From Carex sylvatica (Eukaryota; Streptophyta; Magnoliopsida; Poales; Cyperaceae): 64,000 bases of DNA. Each line of letters starts with the position of its first letter. Within the stretch, counting starts at the first letter, position 1. The position numbers and the translations under genes are program-made. The notes beneath the pieces are model-generated. The model saw nothing but the letters and a program-made list of their open reading frames with translations. It searched no databases and was not told where the DNA came from. Positions 46,419 to 57,982 of this stretch are shown in pieces. The DNA is taken from positions 118,164-182,163 of the forward strand of contig CAXKVR010000936.1 in NCBI GenBank assembly GCA_964058845.1, written 5' to 3'.

Positions 46419-49166
46419 TTAATATCCCCAGAAATCATTGCGAATTTCATCATCAAATTTCTTCTTCACCTCAGGGTACTTCTCAAAATACTCATCAGCA
46501 GTCATAGTGCTCATTTTTCTCTGTACCAAAGACATCAAAAATAAATAAATAAATAAAAATTAATATAGGCCCATTAGTTAGACTATAAAATATGTTCCGA
46601 AACAAATATGTAGTACTTTCAGAGTTAAAAGATACTCTCTCAATCTTGAGTGTGGACATTAATATGGAAATTAAAGAAGATAAAATACTTGTTTACCTTC
46701 AACTCCTGAACTTCAGCAATTTCCTTCTCCAATCGCTCCGATTCCTTCTGAGCCTTCAGCCCTGCTTCTTTAAGATCCTTCAACTGCATTTACCAACTTC
46801 CTATTTTTTTATTTTTCTCTGTTTCCTTTCATTCTTGACTTGGAATACAGCAAACAAGGTCATGGCTCATTAAGCCAATAGCAGTGCTCATTGAATAAAA
46901 AAAATAACAAAAGAACTACCAGTGCTCATGATATTTGCAAATTGTAACCTCAACCATCATCCCATACAGATAATGGTTTAACTTTAGGACTTACAGTGTA
47001 CAACAAATGCAGGCTTGGAGCTGAGACCTCATATAATCTAGTTTTAAGTAATATTGTATATTATTAGTATTAACTGCTTGGGATATACCAAATATGTCAA
47101 CCAGTAATTTGAGTGCTGGCAGGTTGAAACCCCCCCACCCCAAAAAAAAGAAAAGAAAAAAAAACCCCAAAACCCCACCCAACCCACACACAAATAGGGG
47201 TTGTTCAAACGGTTCGGTTTAAACTTTAAACGGTTTGGTTATTTCGGTTTATTGGATCGGTTCGGTTGGCTTTTCAAAACCGAATTATAACTTCGGTTCG
47301 ATTTGAAAAATTTTAAAACTGAAATAACCGAACCGACCGAACTTTCATATAATATGAATTTGATCCGAACCACCCCGGTTTATTTCTTAATACTCCGGTA
47401 TATTTCTTAATATACTTCGATTTATTATAAATTAATTGTTTTAAATAAAAAAATTAATATATTTTGGTTTGAACCGAACAAACCGAAATAAAACTTCGGT
47501 TCAGTTCGGTTGCAATGCTAATTTGGTTCGGTTCAGTTCTATTTTTAAAACCGAATTATAACTTTGGTTTGCCAAGTTCGGTTCGGTTTCAACCGAACTG
47601 AACCGATGAACACCCCTACACACAAATTCGAGTACCAACAATAAATTTGTACAGCCAAACTTTTGCTGTGAATTTCAAAATAAGCTTACCAGAGCTTCGA
47701 ATTTGGGCTGGTATTGAGGAGTAACAGTGTCAACAAACTTTGGAAGTTCAATGCCTACAAAATCATCATAAAACTTAAGTCACTAAAATTTAAAAGGTGA
47801 TGATTCTTCGTTACATAAAAACTGACTGGAAAGCATATATGCTTTAAGATTTTTCTTTCCGTTTATTATTTGAATAATAAAATATAATTTCTAAATCAAG
47901 CTATACAATTTTAAGACAAGGCACCTGTGGAAATAGCTATTTTGTAAGTGATTCTTACAAGCCACATCAACTCAAGTCCAAAAACAATGAAAAATTCAAA
48001 AACAAAGGATATATAACATAAGAGAAATGGAGGAACATACTCTCATAGCCCTGCTTGTAGACATTCACCAAATTCTCCCCAATTCCCTTCTTGTAGTATT
48101 CCCAGTCAATCGGTTTAGGTTCCTGCAGAGCAATTGAAGAACCAAGACAAACATAAAGCCCGTTCAGTTTACAAAAAAAAAATGTATTTACTATGCACGA
48201 GTGGATCTCTAAATGTTATATACAGCAGAAAAAATAATTATGCTTAATCATCCACATTTTTCTTTATCAGATGGAAATCAATCTAAACCATGTCAAAGGT
48301 GACAATCAAATATAGTTATAATTTTCAAGGAAACTTCTTGGTGCAGATATTAGACTATCAATTGTGTCAATGAAGGATAACACAGTTTCAGACTATACAT
48401 ACAAATAAAACAGTTGTGCCATCATTTTAATCTACATAAATGACAAGAGATCATTAATCTCCAATGTAGAACATTCTCAAATGTAAAAAAAATAAAATAA
48501 AAATTAGATAATCAGTGTGTATTTTTTCTGAAAAATGTGACAACTCTATCTAGTGATCAAAACCAACTATTACTCAATGATAATTGGCAATTGAGAATCA
48601 ACATACATTAGAATTTTATCTACCAGGTACAAAGAATTATTCCACCAAGATCAACATTATTTTAGCATTCTACATAAATCTATGATAGCGATGGATAGTT
48701 TTACAGTATGTAAATATTTAGGTTGAACAAAAACAATTTGTTTCAGAAGTGAACGAGGTGTCAATTGTCAATTAATTTAAAAAGAAAACAATAATATATT
48801 ATCAATCAATGATCAATTCAAAACGGCGACGCGTCAATTTCTACGTATAAAAAAGTTACGACAACACCGATACCAGACCCTGATACATGTAGATCTGAAG
48901 ATGTAAAAGAAAAAAGAAAAATACTATTGAGAACTTCGTCTGGAGCTGTTGGTTAACATCGTTGAAGGCACGGCGGAGGTTGGCGAACTCCTTGCGAGCC
49001 GTATCGAAGACTAGCAGTTTACCCAAGCCGTCCCAGTCGATCCCGTCCCCGGCCTTCGTCGCCCCCCTCACCGCTTTAGTCAAGCCGTCCCAGTCGATTT
49101 TCTGCCACCCTTCGCCGCAGCAGCCGCTGCCGACTCCAGCGCTATTTTCGCTGCGTTACTGCTCAT
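46419..49166 (-). CDS. ATPQ: Mitochondrial ATP synthase subunit d, five exons, exon 1 frameshifted
   Basis: Peripheral-stalk subunit of mitochondrial F1Fo ATP synthase. Exons (minus strand): 49166-48925, 48122-48041, 47754-47690, 46783-46697, 46520-46419. Exon 1 has IDWDGLGKLLVFDTARKEF and NLRRAFNDVNQQLQTKFS. Exon 2 has EPKPIDWEYYKKGIGENLVN. Exons 2-3 join into YESIELPKFVDTVTPQYQPK. Exon 4 is a charged helix (ESERLEKEIAEVQELK). Exon 5 has MSTMTADEYFEKYPEVKKKF and ends RNDFWGY. All introns are GT-AG and the phases agree. The ATG at 49166-49164 (MSSNAAKIALESAAAAAA) is out of frame with the rest: the A-run at about 49099-49102 is one base short, giving a TGA after 28 codons. With one more A the product would be 192 residues, against about 168 usually. 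Part of the excess is a 57-nt internal repeat of IDWDGL. No in-frame ATG exists upstream of the conserved part, so this is a real frameshift or a homopolymer sequencing error. The downstream exons are intact. Confidence 0.88.
47195..47618. mobile_element. hAT-type MITE rich in CGGTTCGGTT, in intron 3 of ATPQ
   Basis: Ends TAGGGGTTGTTCAAACGG and GATGAACACCCCTA form a TIR. A perfect 8-bp target-site duplication, CACACAAA, lies at 47187-47194 and 47619-47626. The interior is built from alternating GGTTCGGTT and AACCGAACC motifs. No coding capacity. Confidence 0.85.
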
Positions 49167-49390
49167 TTTTCAGATCAACCTCTCTTATAAGGGTTTTTGT
49201 GACTTTTTCTGGAGGATTTTGTTGGTTCTTTTCTTGTTCTTCTCCGATCGACTAGGAAAGTGTGAGAGAAGAAATCAACAAGCTGAGACCTAGGGCAAGA
49301 AATTGGAAGAGAGAGAAGATTGGTGGTTCAGCTTTGGATACACCTGGTGCATCAAGGGGAAGAGTAGTTTAGTCTCTCTGTTGTTGGAAC

Positions 49391-49452
49391 CAACTAATAA
49401 TAGGCTAGTTGTTTGTGATACTAACTAATAATAGGCTAGTTGTTTGTGATAC
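49391..49452 (+). repeat. 31-bp tandem duplication
   Basis: Two identical units of AACTAATAATAGGCTAGTTG plus TTTGTGATACT upstream of the ATP synthase start. Confidence 0.85.
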
Positions 49453-50074
49453 TGTTCGATGAAGAAGTTTGTACTCCATTGGGCCTTTAACGGGCCTATC
49501 AAAAATACAAAAACAAATATAAGAAACAGCCCACTGATAATGCTCTGTTCAAATCGAGCTAATCAGATCGGAGCTGGGCTGTTTAGATTGCTTCCCGTCT
49601 CGCTCCTTTTCGATGCCTCTCAAGTGAGATTAGAGCAGAGCCGAACCCAATATCAGCATGACAGCATCAGGCTCACATATCTATCTTTTAATTACTAACT
49701 TTAATTTGACAATGTAAAAGCATAATTCTAATTATTTAAAAACATTTTCAAAGCTTAAAGAACAGATTTTTTCGTTGTTTAGGATAATTGTATTATTATG
49801 AGTAACCCATTAAACTTACTGTAAACTTTAAAGGAGCACCCAGGCTGTGCCCAGCAACCATAAAAACGTACTCTCCTTATTTGATCGATTTGAAATTTGG
49901 AACAATACAAGTTGAACAAATGAAGAATAAGAAGAGCGCAAGCAAATATGATGTTGATTGTTGAATATCCAAAAAAACTGCTTTAAAGTTTAGTATCGAA
50001 AACTAACAACAATAACAAAAATTATTCAAATATTATATAACCAACTTAAACCGAATGCATTATTGCTTCCTGTA

Positions 50075-53000
50075 CTACTCTTCTTTCAAAGATTCTGATT
50101 TGGAGCGTTGTTCGGAAAGCAAAAGTTTGGTCCTCTCCAGTACACCAAAGAAAATGGAGCCTCCAATTCCAATCCATAGCACTCTTGGCCCTATTCCCTA
50201 TTAGAAAGCTTATTTTTCAATAATTATATATTTCTGTAGGGGATGCCCATTAGAGCATAGCCTATTGAATCTTATTATACTATAGGGAAAATTGTGAAAA
50301 TGCCACTCCAAAACCTTCAAATTGTGAAAATGCCATCCTGAACTTTGAAATTGTAAAAATGCCACTCCAAACTTCATTAATTGTAATTTTGCCACTCCAA
50401 ATAATTAATGACTAAAATACCCTCCCAAAAATTTTCCCACCTCTTCTAACTACAGAAATTTTTTGGAGTCAACCACGTAAAAAAATTCCATCAGCAATCA
50501 GAAACCCTGAATTTTGTCAACCACGCAAAAAAATTCTGCAGTTAGAAGAGGTGGGAACCGGGTGGGAGAAGAGGAATTTGGTGATGGGAGGGTATTTTAG
50601 TCATTAATTATTTGGAGTGGCAAAATTACAAATTAATAAAGTTTGGAGTGGCATTTTTACAATTTCAAAGTTCAGGATGGCATTTTCACAATTTGAAGGT
50701 TTTGGAGTGGCATTTTCACAATTTTCCCTATACTATATGTAAACAAAAGGCAAGATCTGGAATTTCCGAAATGTCGGACAGCCTTGTTTTACTGCAGTTG
50801 AACTGTGATTAACCCTCATAATCCCAATTAAGAATCAGCATAACAAATATCAAGTAAAAATTAACCCTAGATTGTGCAATGCTCTAATCAATCCAATTTA
50901 GTGTCACATTGTAGATCACACACGCACACAAAACAGGAGAGAGAGAGAGAGAGAGAGAACCTTCAAAAAGGCAGCAAGACCTTCCTCTCGTAAAATAGTC
51001 TGAGCACAGTTTATGATGCCATTATACTGTTTACCCTGCACAAGAAAAAACAGAGAATAAAAACCAAGAAAATAGAAATATTTTACACCCAACAAATGTA
51101 GTATACTTTACCTGAACCATTAATCTTGTTTTCAGTACATCCAGTGGTGTTGTGATAGCTCCAGTTACTGCACCTACAGAGATTAAAGATATTTGACTAA
51201 GAAGGATTAATATTTACTTTTTGAACTTTTCCAATCATTTTTACTTTTATTTCTTTTATTCTTAGCTAAATATATTGATTCCAATGACTTTTAAGTCCAC
51301 AAATTAATCTTTAATTGCTCAAGACACTTATTTGTCTAAAATCAAATTTTGGAATAGATATAAGTGAAATAAAGGGGGTAACGAAATAATGGGAAACTTG
51401 ATACAAGGGGAGAAATGAGAAAAATTTAAGCCTGCAGGAAAAACAAAGACAAGGATCTACCAGCAAATGCACCAATGATAGCATTCTCTGGATCAGTTAA
51501 ATCTCGCTTTGCCTAGAAAGTAAAATGAGGATAAAATGATTTCTTGATATCAAGCCGAAGCTATTCTAAAGTGCAAAAAAAATGTGGAAAATTAAACTTC
51601 AACAATTTAGCACTACCATTCTTGAGGATAACGAAACAATATAACATAGTTTTTTGTTTTTCATTGCAAATTAATGGTCTGAATAGGTCATTATCTAAGC
51701 TACGGAAAACCAGATTAAAATTCTGTGGAGTTTCAGCATATTGAAATAAAACCCCAAAATTAATTCCGAAATTTATCAGAAGTTCTTTAAATTGATTTTA
51801 AAGCATAATTATGATGTTCGGTAGGACTTAAGATTGTGGACTTGGCAAATGAAAAGAAAATTTCAAGAATTTATTCATGGTATGAAAGAAAGTCTAACAA
51901 TGGACATGCATCAGTGAAAAAAATAGGGCGAGAACTTAAAATTACCGCAGTCTTATAACCAATACGCATCTGCTCATAGATGCAGAACTGGATTGCATCA
52001 AAGGGAAGATCTCTTAGCAGAAAAGAACCATAACCCTACAAACCCAAAGTTGAAAGAAAAGGAAAACAAAAACAACAAAAAATAAGTAAATGGATTCATG
52101 TTTCCAGTTGCTATCCCAAGGACAAGCACACATCAAATTTGTACCTACTAGCACGTACCCTTTACTAGTAATAGTTCATTTAAAGCTCATATACTTTGCA
52201 CATTCATTCTGGTTTGCTTAGTGCTTAATTGCACAAATGGGTAATAATAAGGAAAAAGAGGGTGAAACAATGTCTGAGGTAACATTCCGCAATCAAGACA
52301 ATTGGAATGATATTGAGTTGATTAAAACTTAATCACACAATAGAGGGTTAAACAGTGCTTCATTATTAAATTGCAGAACAAATAATTTCAAATGTCCAAA
52401 TCATGTAATATTCACGTAAACATCACTGAAGCTTGTCCTTCATAAAGAGAAAAGACAAGTACCGCAAAAAGGCCTTTTGATCCCTCTTTACTTAGAATAA
52501 GCCGAACCGCATCAGGCGCAGAGCTGAACTGACCTGTTTGCATTCTTTGCTTAACCACCTAAAATTACCAATTAGCAAAATTAAAAGACCAAAACTGTAA
52601 TTAAGATTGACGGAAATTCAGACACGTTAATTTCATTTGTAAAACAAAAATTTATCCTTTTTGACAGTACATCTTTTTAATTGATTTTTACGAGCATTAT
52701 GCAACTTCTTTTCTCCTTTTCTCGGTGTGGCCATTAGCAACCTCATTACCTCAATATGTTAAGTGCGAAATAGTCTGGCATTTGACCAACCAAAAGTGCT
52801 GCAGACTTGGTCAAACACAATAAAAAACATAAACATAACTTCTGACCAAAGCTACTGAAGTGCAACCTTGTGCGTCAAAAGATATATGCTGCTGCTAGAA
52901 TTGCGAATAGTTGTATACAAAATAAAGTTTTCGCTGTATCAATTAAAAGGTTTGTCAAGTTTGGCAAGACTCATCATTACAACAGTATCATGGGCCATGC

Positions 53001-54019
53001 ATCTATTCTTAGATTTTTTTTTTTTTGGTAAACTTGGTCAAACACAATAAAAAACATAATCATAAACATAACTTCTGACCAAAGCCACTTGAAGTGCAAC
53101 CTTCTGCGTCAAAAGATATATGCTGCTGCTAGAATTGTGAATAGTTGTATGCAAAATAAAAGTTTTCGCTGTATCAATTTAAAGGTTTGTCAAGTTTGGC
53201 AAGACTCATCATTACGACGGGATTATGGGCCAATGGCCATGCATCCATTCTTGGAAGTATTTTTTATTTTTTTTGGGTGAACTTGGGTCATTCCGGTTGG
53301 GTTTCATTTCTAGCCTACCCAAACTTGTTTGGGATTAAAGACTTGGTTGTTGTTGTTGTAAACTTGGGCTATTCTTAAAGTATTTAATGCATTAGAAAAT
53401 AAGAAGTGAAATATGCACCTCTGTTGGAACACGAATAAGGGAAGCAGCAAGCCCTCCAATTGCTCCAGCAGACTGTTTTTATAGGAAAAAATTGAAATTC
53501 CAAGAGGATTAAAAATTCATAACAAATCCTTTAAAGTTTCATTCAATTCTCAAATTGGAGCCCTTGAAGTCTCTCAAAATTATAATGCCACTTTTAACTA
53601 TGATATGAACTCTACAAAAGACGCATAGGAATGCAATTGGCAAATTCAGTCTATGTTCCATATAAAATGCTGTATTGATAGAATATCTGTGGTATGTTCA
53701 CCGCAAGATCAACAACTTTACAGATGAAATGTTTAACGCAACTTATTTATCCAAATCCAAACATCTCGAAATACTTAGGTACTAGAGAGCATCTCGAAAC
53801 AAAAGAACAAAAAATCTAACTAAGAAAGGGTTGCTCTAGTTTTCAAATAGTGATGGCTAAAAAGAAATTTTGTAGTTGGTGAAGCAATTATCCAATTTAC
53901 ATGCAGTAAAATAAGAATTTCATCATACCAAGTGAGCAAAAGCACTGAGATTCTCAGGGAACATAGTCAATAACTTTTGTTTTGCAGGCTCATATACTCC
54001 CACAAATAAAGCAGATGCC
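50075..54019 (-). CDS. SAMC1: S-adenosylmethionine mitochondrial/plastid carrier (SAMC), eight C-terminal exons
   Basis: Mitochondrial-carrier-family protein that exchanges S-adenosylmethionine for S-adenosylhomocysteine across organelle inner membranes. Exons (minus): 54019-53929 (ASALFVGVYEPAKQKLL), 53472-53419 (SAGAIGGLAASLIRVPTE), 52558-52463 (VVKQRMQTGQFSSAPDAVRL), 52035-51946 (GYGSFLLRDLPFDAIQFCIY), 51512-51461 (AKRDLTDPENAIIGAFA), 51173-51112 (GAVTGAITTPLDVLKTRLMV), 51035-50961 (KQYNGIINCAQTILREEG), 50197-50075 (GIGPRVLWIGIGGSIFFGVL, ending SLKEE and a TAG). Two carrier signatures are visible: RVPTEVVKQRMQ (a PxEVVKxR variant) and TPLDVLKTR. All eight exons are in phase with no lesion and give about 213 residues of roughly 320. 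The N-terminal repeat, with the first signature and GLYAGLAGN block, was not found between 54.0 and 64.0 kb, where repeats intervene. Introns hold a MULE MITE, a SINE tail and a tandem duplication. Confidence 0.9.
50285..50728. mobile_element. MULE-type MITE (444 bp) in the last SAMC intron
   Basis: A perfect 9-bp duplication TATACTATA flanks it (50276-50284 and 50729-50737). The TIRs are about 150 bp long and begin GGGAAAATTGTGAAAATGCC. Each arm has internal repeats of AATTGTGAAAATGCCACTCC. The loop contains AGGTGGGA-type sequence. No coding capacity; open frames here are the arms read through. Confidence 0.88.
52803..53290 (+). repeat. Tandem duplication of about 230 bp in a SAMC intron
   Basis: Two copies run from TTGGTCAAACACAATAAAAA, through AAAAGATATATGCTGCTGCT, to a T-run (about 52808-53030 and 53034-53270). 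They differ by a few indels, including an 8-bp insertion near 53058. Confidence 0.85.
53275..53362 (+). mobile_element. SINE 3' end (Au-like), truncated
   Basis: TAGCCTACCCAAACTTGTTT, GGGATTAAAGACTTGG and a (TTG)n tail (about 53344-53360) match the 3' end of the plant Au SINE family as I remember it. The tRNA-derived 5' part is not seen. Confidence 0.55.
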
Positions 54020-56814
54020 CTGTCAGCAAATAAGAAGATGAGCAAAGAAGCAAGTTATGTTTACAACTCAGTTCAAGCTCAGATCCCATTTGTATCCCCT
54101 CAATATCTTAAAACTTCACACATGCCTCTTAAAAACATGAAGAAAAAATCATATCCCCTCAAAACCACCAAAATGTAACAGATACTCCTGCCAGCACTAT
54201 CACAACCTGAGGAATTTAGAATTAACTTTATAGCATCAGCCATCTATAATGTAATTATTATGTTGTTGTAAAAGCCCTTCCTCACTCCTGTTTTGGAAAG
54301 GAAATTTTAAGATATATACAAGAATATCACAAAAATGACTCAAAAGACCTTATATTGCTGACTTAGAGACTATTTTGTAAGATAGATTAGTCTCTTCCAT
54401 ATAACTTCTATTGCTAACCAAGTAAATCAGCGTGCTCCGCGTATGCTCTGAACTGCGGATCAGTCGGATCAGTCCAAGAATCAGACTCGTGCGAAATCTG
54501 CTGATCTGAAATTACGTAATTATGACTAATTAATATCTACTCTAAATTATTCTATCCCTCGCCCCAATTAATATGTTTAATTCGTACTCTCGATTATTTC
54601 GGTTTATAAAACTTGTCACTTGATTATTTACTTTGATAAATCTAATCTAATTGATTTTAAAATAAACGGTATTTTTATTGTTTTAATTTGAAGATAAACT
54701 GCTTGTAAAAATTCTAATGTCGAAATATTCGCACAAATAATTAATCGTGGGTTTCGATAATTAAATGAGTTCTATTTAATTAATCTAGTCTACTTACCTA
54801 TCTACTTTGATTTTATTTAAATTAACTAAATTAATTTAGCTGTTTGAAATTCAGTTTAGAAAGCTAATTTATAACTTGAAATTTCAAATCCTAATATTTT
54901 AATAAAAGATGTCATTGTACATTTATTACTAAATTTTGTATTTAATTTAATATAGGTTAGTTGTTTAATACTTTAGATGTGCAATATGATTATAAAATTT
55001 TAAAACAAACTCTTAACTAAATTATGTGCTTTAATAATTTATAAGTAAGTCGCGCAATTTGTTATTTTATCACTATTTTAATTCTACCATTTACTTGTCG
55101 TTTCGAATCTAAGTCCAAAAATAAATATCTTTCGTTTATGTTTCAAAAATACTTAAATGTTATAAAACTTTAAAAACTTGTTTTGTGAAACTTTTATTTT
55201 ATCTAAATGTGTTGAGTGTTTTAATCATTGTGCCACATGCGTCAAGGGATTTTAAGATTTCATATTCTAGTTGATAAGTAGGTTCAAGTACTCACGAGCC
55301 GGGTGCTTTAATAATACTTAACACAATTTATATAGTGATATACTTAGGTAATAATTCACATAATCTTATAATTCCAAATTTGATCTTGCTACAAAATCAG
55401 AAGTGCAAATCTAGCGTATATTTTATTTTTATTTCAAATTTTTGGAAAATGCTCAAACTAAAATTATATAAGCCCAAGTATATATTTTAGATTTATATTC
55501 CTCTAAATTTGTATTTTGGACTTATACGGGCCGATCATAAAGAGGCTCAAATCAAAGGTCAAAACTTCATTTTAAAATTATTCTCGACCCAGTCAGAGAC
55601 AAGGCCCAACCCAAAATATAGTCACAGCCGTAACTACCAATTTATTAGGCCGAGTTATAACTCAAAATTTTCAGATTTGCATAGAGACCTTTATACTTAA
55701 TTTATTTTCACAATTCAAGATTTCTTCATAAGCGATCGCAAGGAATTTAATACATGACTCATGCACAAGAAAATCAATACAACAAGTTCATTGATCAAAC
55801 GAGTCGGAAAAATCAACAACCCGAACTCACTCAAATTTTGGTCCTAATTACTACAACAAGGGATTTCCCAAGAATAGGTTTAGAGAGAGAGAGGAGGGTC
55901 CGCCCCTTCACCAAAATAATCGACCCTTTCGAAAATTAACAATTCAAGAGGGAGCTCGGCTCCATGGCCATCACAAGGCACAAAGCAAAATCACACAAGA
56001 AAAGGGAGAGAACATGATTTACCCAAAAGAGGAGTTCACAAGACGGCAAGGCACTCGAGAAAAACGGCCGAGTCCCGGGGTTGCGCCTCGCTTCGCGGCC
56101 GTCAAGGTTGAATCAACCACCACAGATTTAGCATCTCCAAGCACCAAATTAGCACCAAGAGACACCAGATTAGCACCCGCAAGCAATAAAGAAAAGCCCC
56201 CAAATTCTAGGGTTTTCGGACTCTCAAGAAATCAGAGGCAAAATGTGAAAAAGAGAGAGGGATTAGTCGGGAGAGGGGGTCCTCGGGTCAGAGAGAGAAG
56301 AGAGGGAGGTTTTCGTGGTGGAGTCGCGGGTCAGCGAGAGAGGAGAGAGGCCGGCTAGGGTTTTAGGAGGAGGGGAAAGAGATGGCGGAAAGAGGGAGAT
56401 GGGAGGGGGCGCTGTTTTGGGGTGGGTCACGGACAGAGAGGGAGAGGAGAGAAATAGGGAGGGTGTTATTAATGGATGCTTCAAGATTCGTGCTACAAGG
56501 TTTGAATGGTTGAGACTTACCAAAGAAAACAAACTTTCATTAATTCATACATATAGGGTGCGAATTCACTCCTGACGGAAAGCAAAAAAAATTAATTTGC
56601 ATTTAAGCTTCAAGATTTTAAATTTCTATATTATTGAAATTTATTGTTCAAATATTTTTAATTCATAATATGGTTCCATTATTTTAAGATGTGTTATGTT
56701 ACAATAATTAGAATCAAGTCTCGTAAAAATTATTATAAATTTGTTATAATATTTCGGATGTTAAATTTTAATTTTAGGATTCGAATAATTCAATATCCAT
56801 TATATATATATATA

Positions 56815-57239
56815 GAGGTTGGCTACTATGCTTATATAAGCATATCCCCACATATGCTTATAACTCATTTTTGTGTTTTCAATGTCCAAATGGTCGATCG
56901 GAACCGTTCATCTTGTTCTCCATATTAATATGTTATTGGAGACCAAATTTTACATTTTTCTGAATTTTATTACTATTTATTAAGCCAATTTGAAAATCTC
57001 TGATCCAACGGTGGCTTCTGATTTTACTGTTTTGTTAAGCCACCGTTGGATCAGCGATTTTCAAAGTGGCTTAATAAATAGTAAACAAATTCAGAAAAAT
57101 GTAAAATTTGGTCTCCAAGAACATATTAATATGGAGAACAAGATGAACGATTCCGATCGACCATTTGGACATTGAAAACACAAAAATGAGTTATAAGCAT
57201 ATGTGGAAATATGCTTATATAAGCATAGTAGCCAACCTC
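56815..57239. mobile_element. Long-hairpin element at a (TA)n site, arm type 4
   Basis: Left GAGGTTGGCTACTATGCTTA, right its inverse TAAGCATAGTAGCCAACCTC. (TA)n tracts on both sides. The outer arms (TATAAGCATATCCCCACATA) are private. The inner core AACCGTTCATCTTGTTCTCC, TTATTGGAGACC and CCAACGGTGGCTT is shared. The two arms are almost perfectly complementary. Confidence 0.82.
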
Positions 57240-57250
57240 TATATATATAT

Positions 57251-57506
57251 AGTAAGTCTACCATACATTGCAATGCATAGGCACCTCTATGCATTGGACT
57301 ATAAATCACGGATTCAAAGTCCAAATGACCGATCCAAACCGTTCATCTTGTTCTCCATATTAATATGTGCTTGGTGACCAAATTTTATATTTTTTGGAAT
57401 TTTTTTACTATTTATTAAGTCACTTTGAAAATTACTGATCCAACGGTGCCTTTTGATTTTACTGTAACCGTTGGATCAGCGATTTTCAGTGATTTTACTG
57501 TAGACT

Positions 57507-57510
<4 letters not shown>
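57251..57510. mobile_element. Long-hairpin element, arm type 1, right arm mostly deleted
   Basis: Left AGTAAGTCTACCATACATTG through the full left core arm and CCAACGGT loop, then directly TTTTACTGTAGACTTACT, i.e. only the outermost bases of the right arm. It sits directly beside the type 4 element, sharing one (TA)n tract (57240-57250), and is followed by a (TA)n run (57511-57547). Confidence 0.75.
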
Positions 57511-57556
<46 letters not shown>

Positions 57557-57982
57557 TTATATAAATTATTTAACTTAATTTTACAATTCGTAGATGAATG
57601 GAATTTATAAAATTTTATAATAATATGTGCACGAAAAAATTTGTATTTTTATAACTTTAATTAGATCTCAATATTATTTATTTATTTCCATGAATCGATT
57701 TAATTCGGTTTATTTTCTTTCTTAAGTTTCACGATTGTAATGAATTTTCGATTTACTAGTTTATTGGATATTTCTAATTTATTTATAGTGTTATACTTTA
57801 TTTTATTTTTAAATCTCTAATTTTTAAAGTACATAATTGCACAATTCGTTTATATTTTGAAATTTTATATTCATTTTAAATTAGTCAGATAAATCCGAAC
57901 GATTGTTAGTTATATTAAAAAATTTATTTAGGCGTAATGATCAATTTAACAAGTTAATCATGTTTTAAAATTTTGGAATTAA

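Larger units (their letters stand above)
54420..57970 (+). mobile_element. LTR-like retroelement remnant interrupted by two hairpin elements
   Basis: A block of different composition from the surrounding SAMC intron: long AT-rich stretches, then a relatively GC- and purine-rich zone (56040-56460) with GGGTTGCGCCTCGCTTCGCG and AGAGAG runs. This organisation is like the solo LTR at 38.2-40.8 kb. I could not identify TG...CA ends or a target duplication, and there is no gag-pol. The purine-rich open frames (56014-56358 and its opposite) are compositional. Confidence 0.35.

Noticed and set aside
50210..50812. Repeated peptide GVAFLQFQSSGWHFHN in frames on both strands
   Set aside because: Produced by the inverted arms of the MULE MITE, not by a gene.
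56014..56575. Overlapping open frames on both strands in a purine-rich zone
   Set aside because: Arg/Glu/Gly- and Ser/Pro-rich translations on opposite strands reflect GA-rich composition. There is no splice context or family motif, and they lie in an LTR-like remnant.
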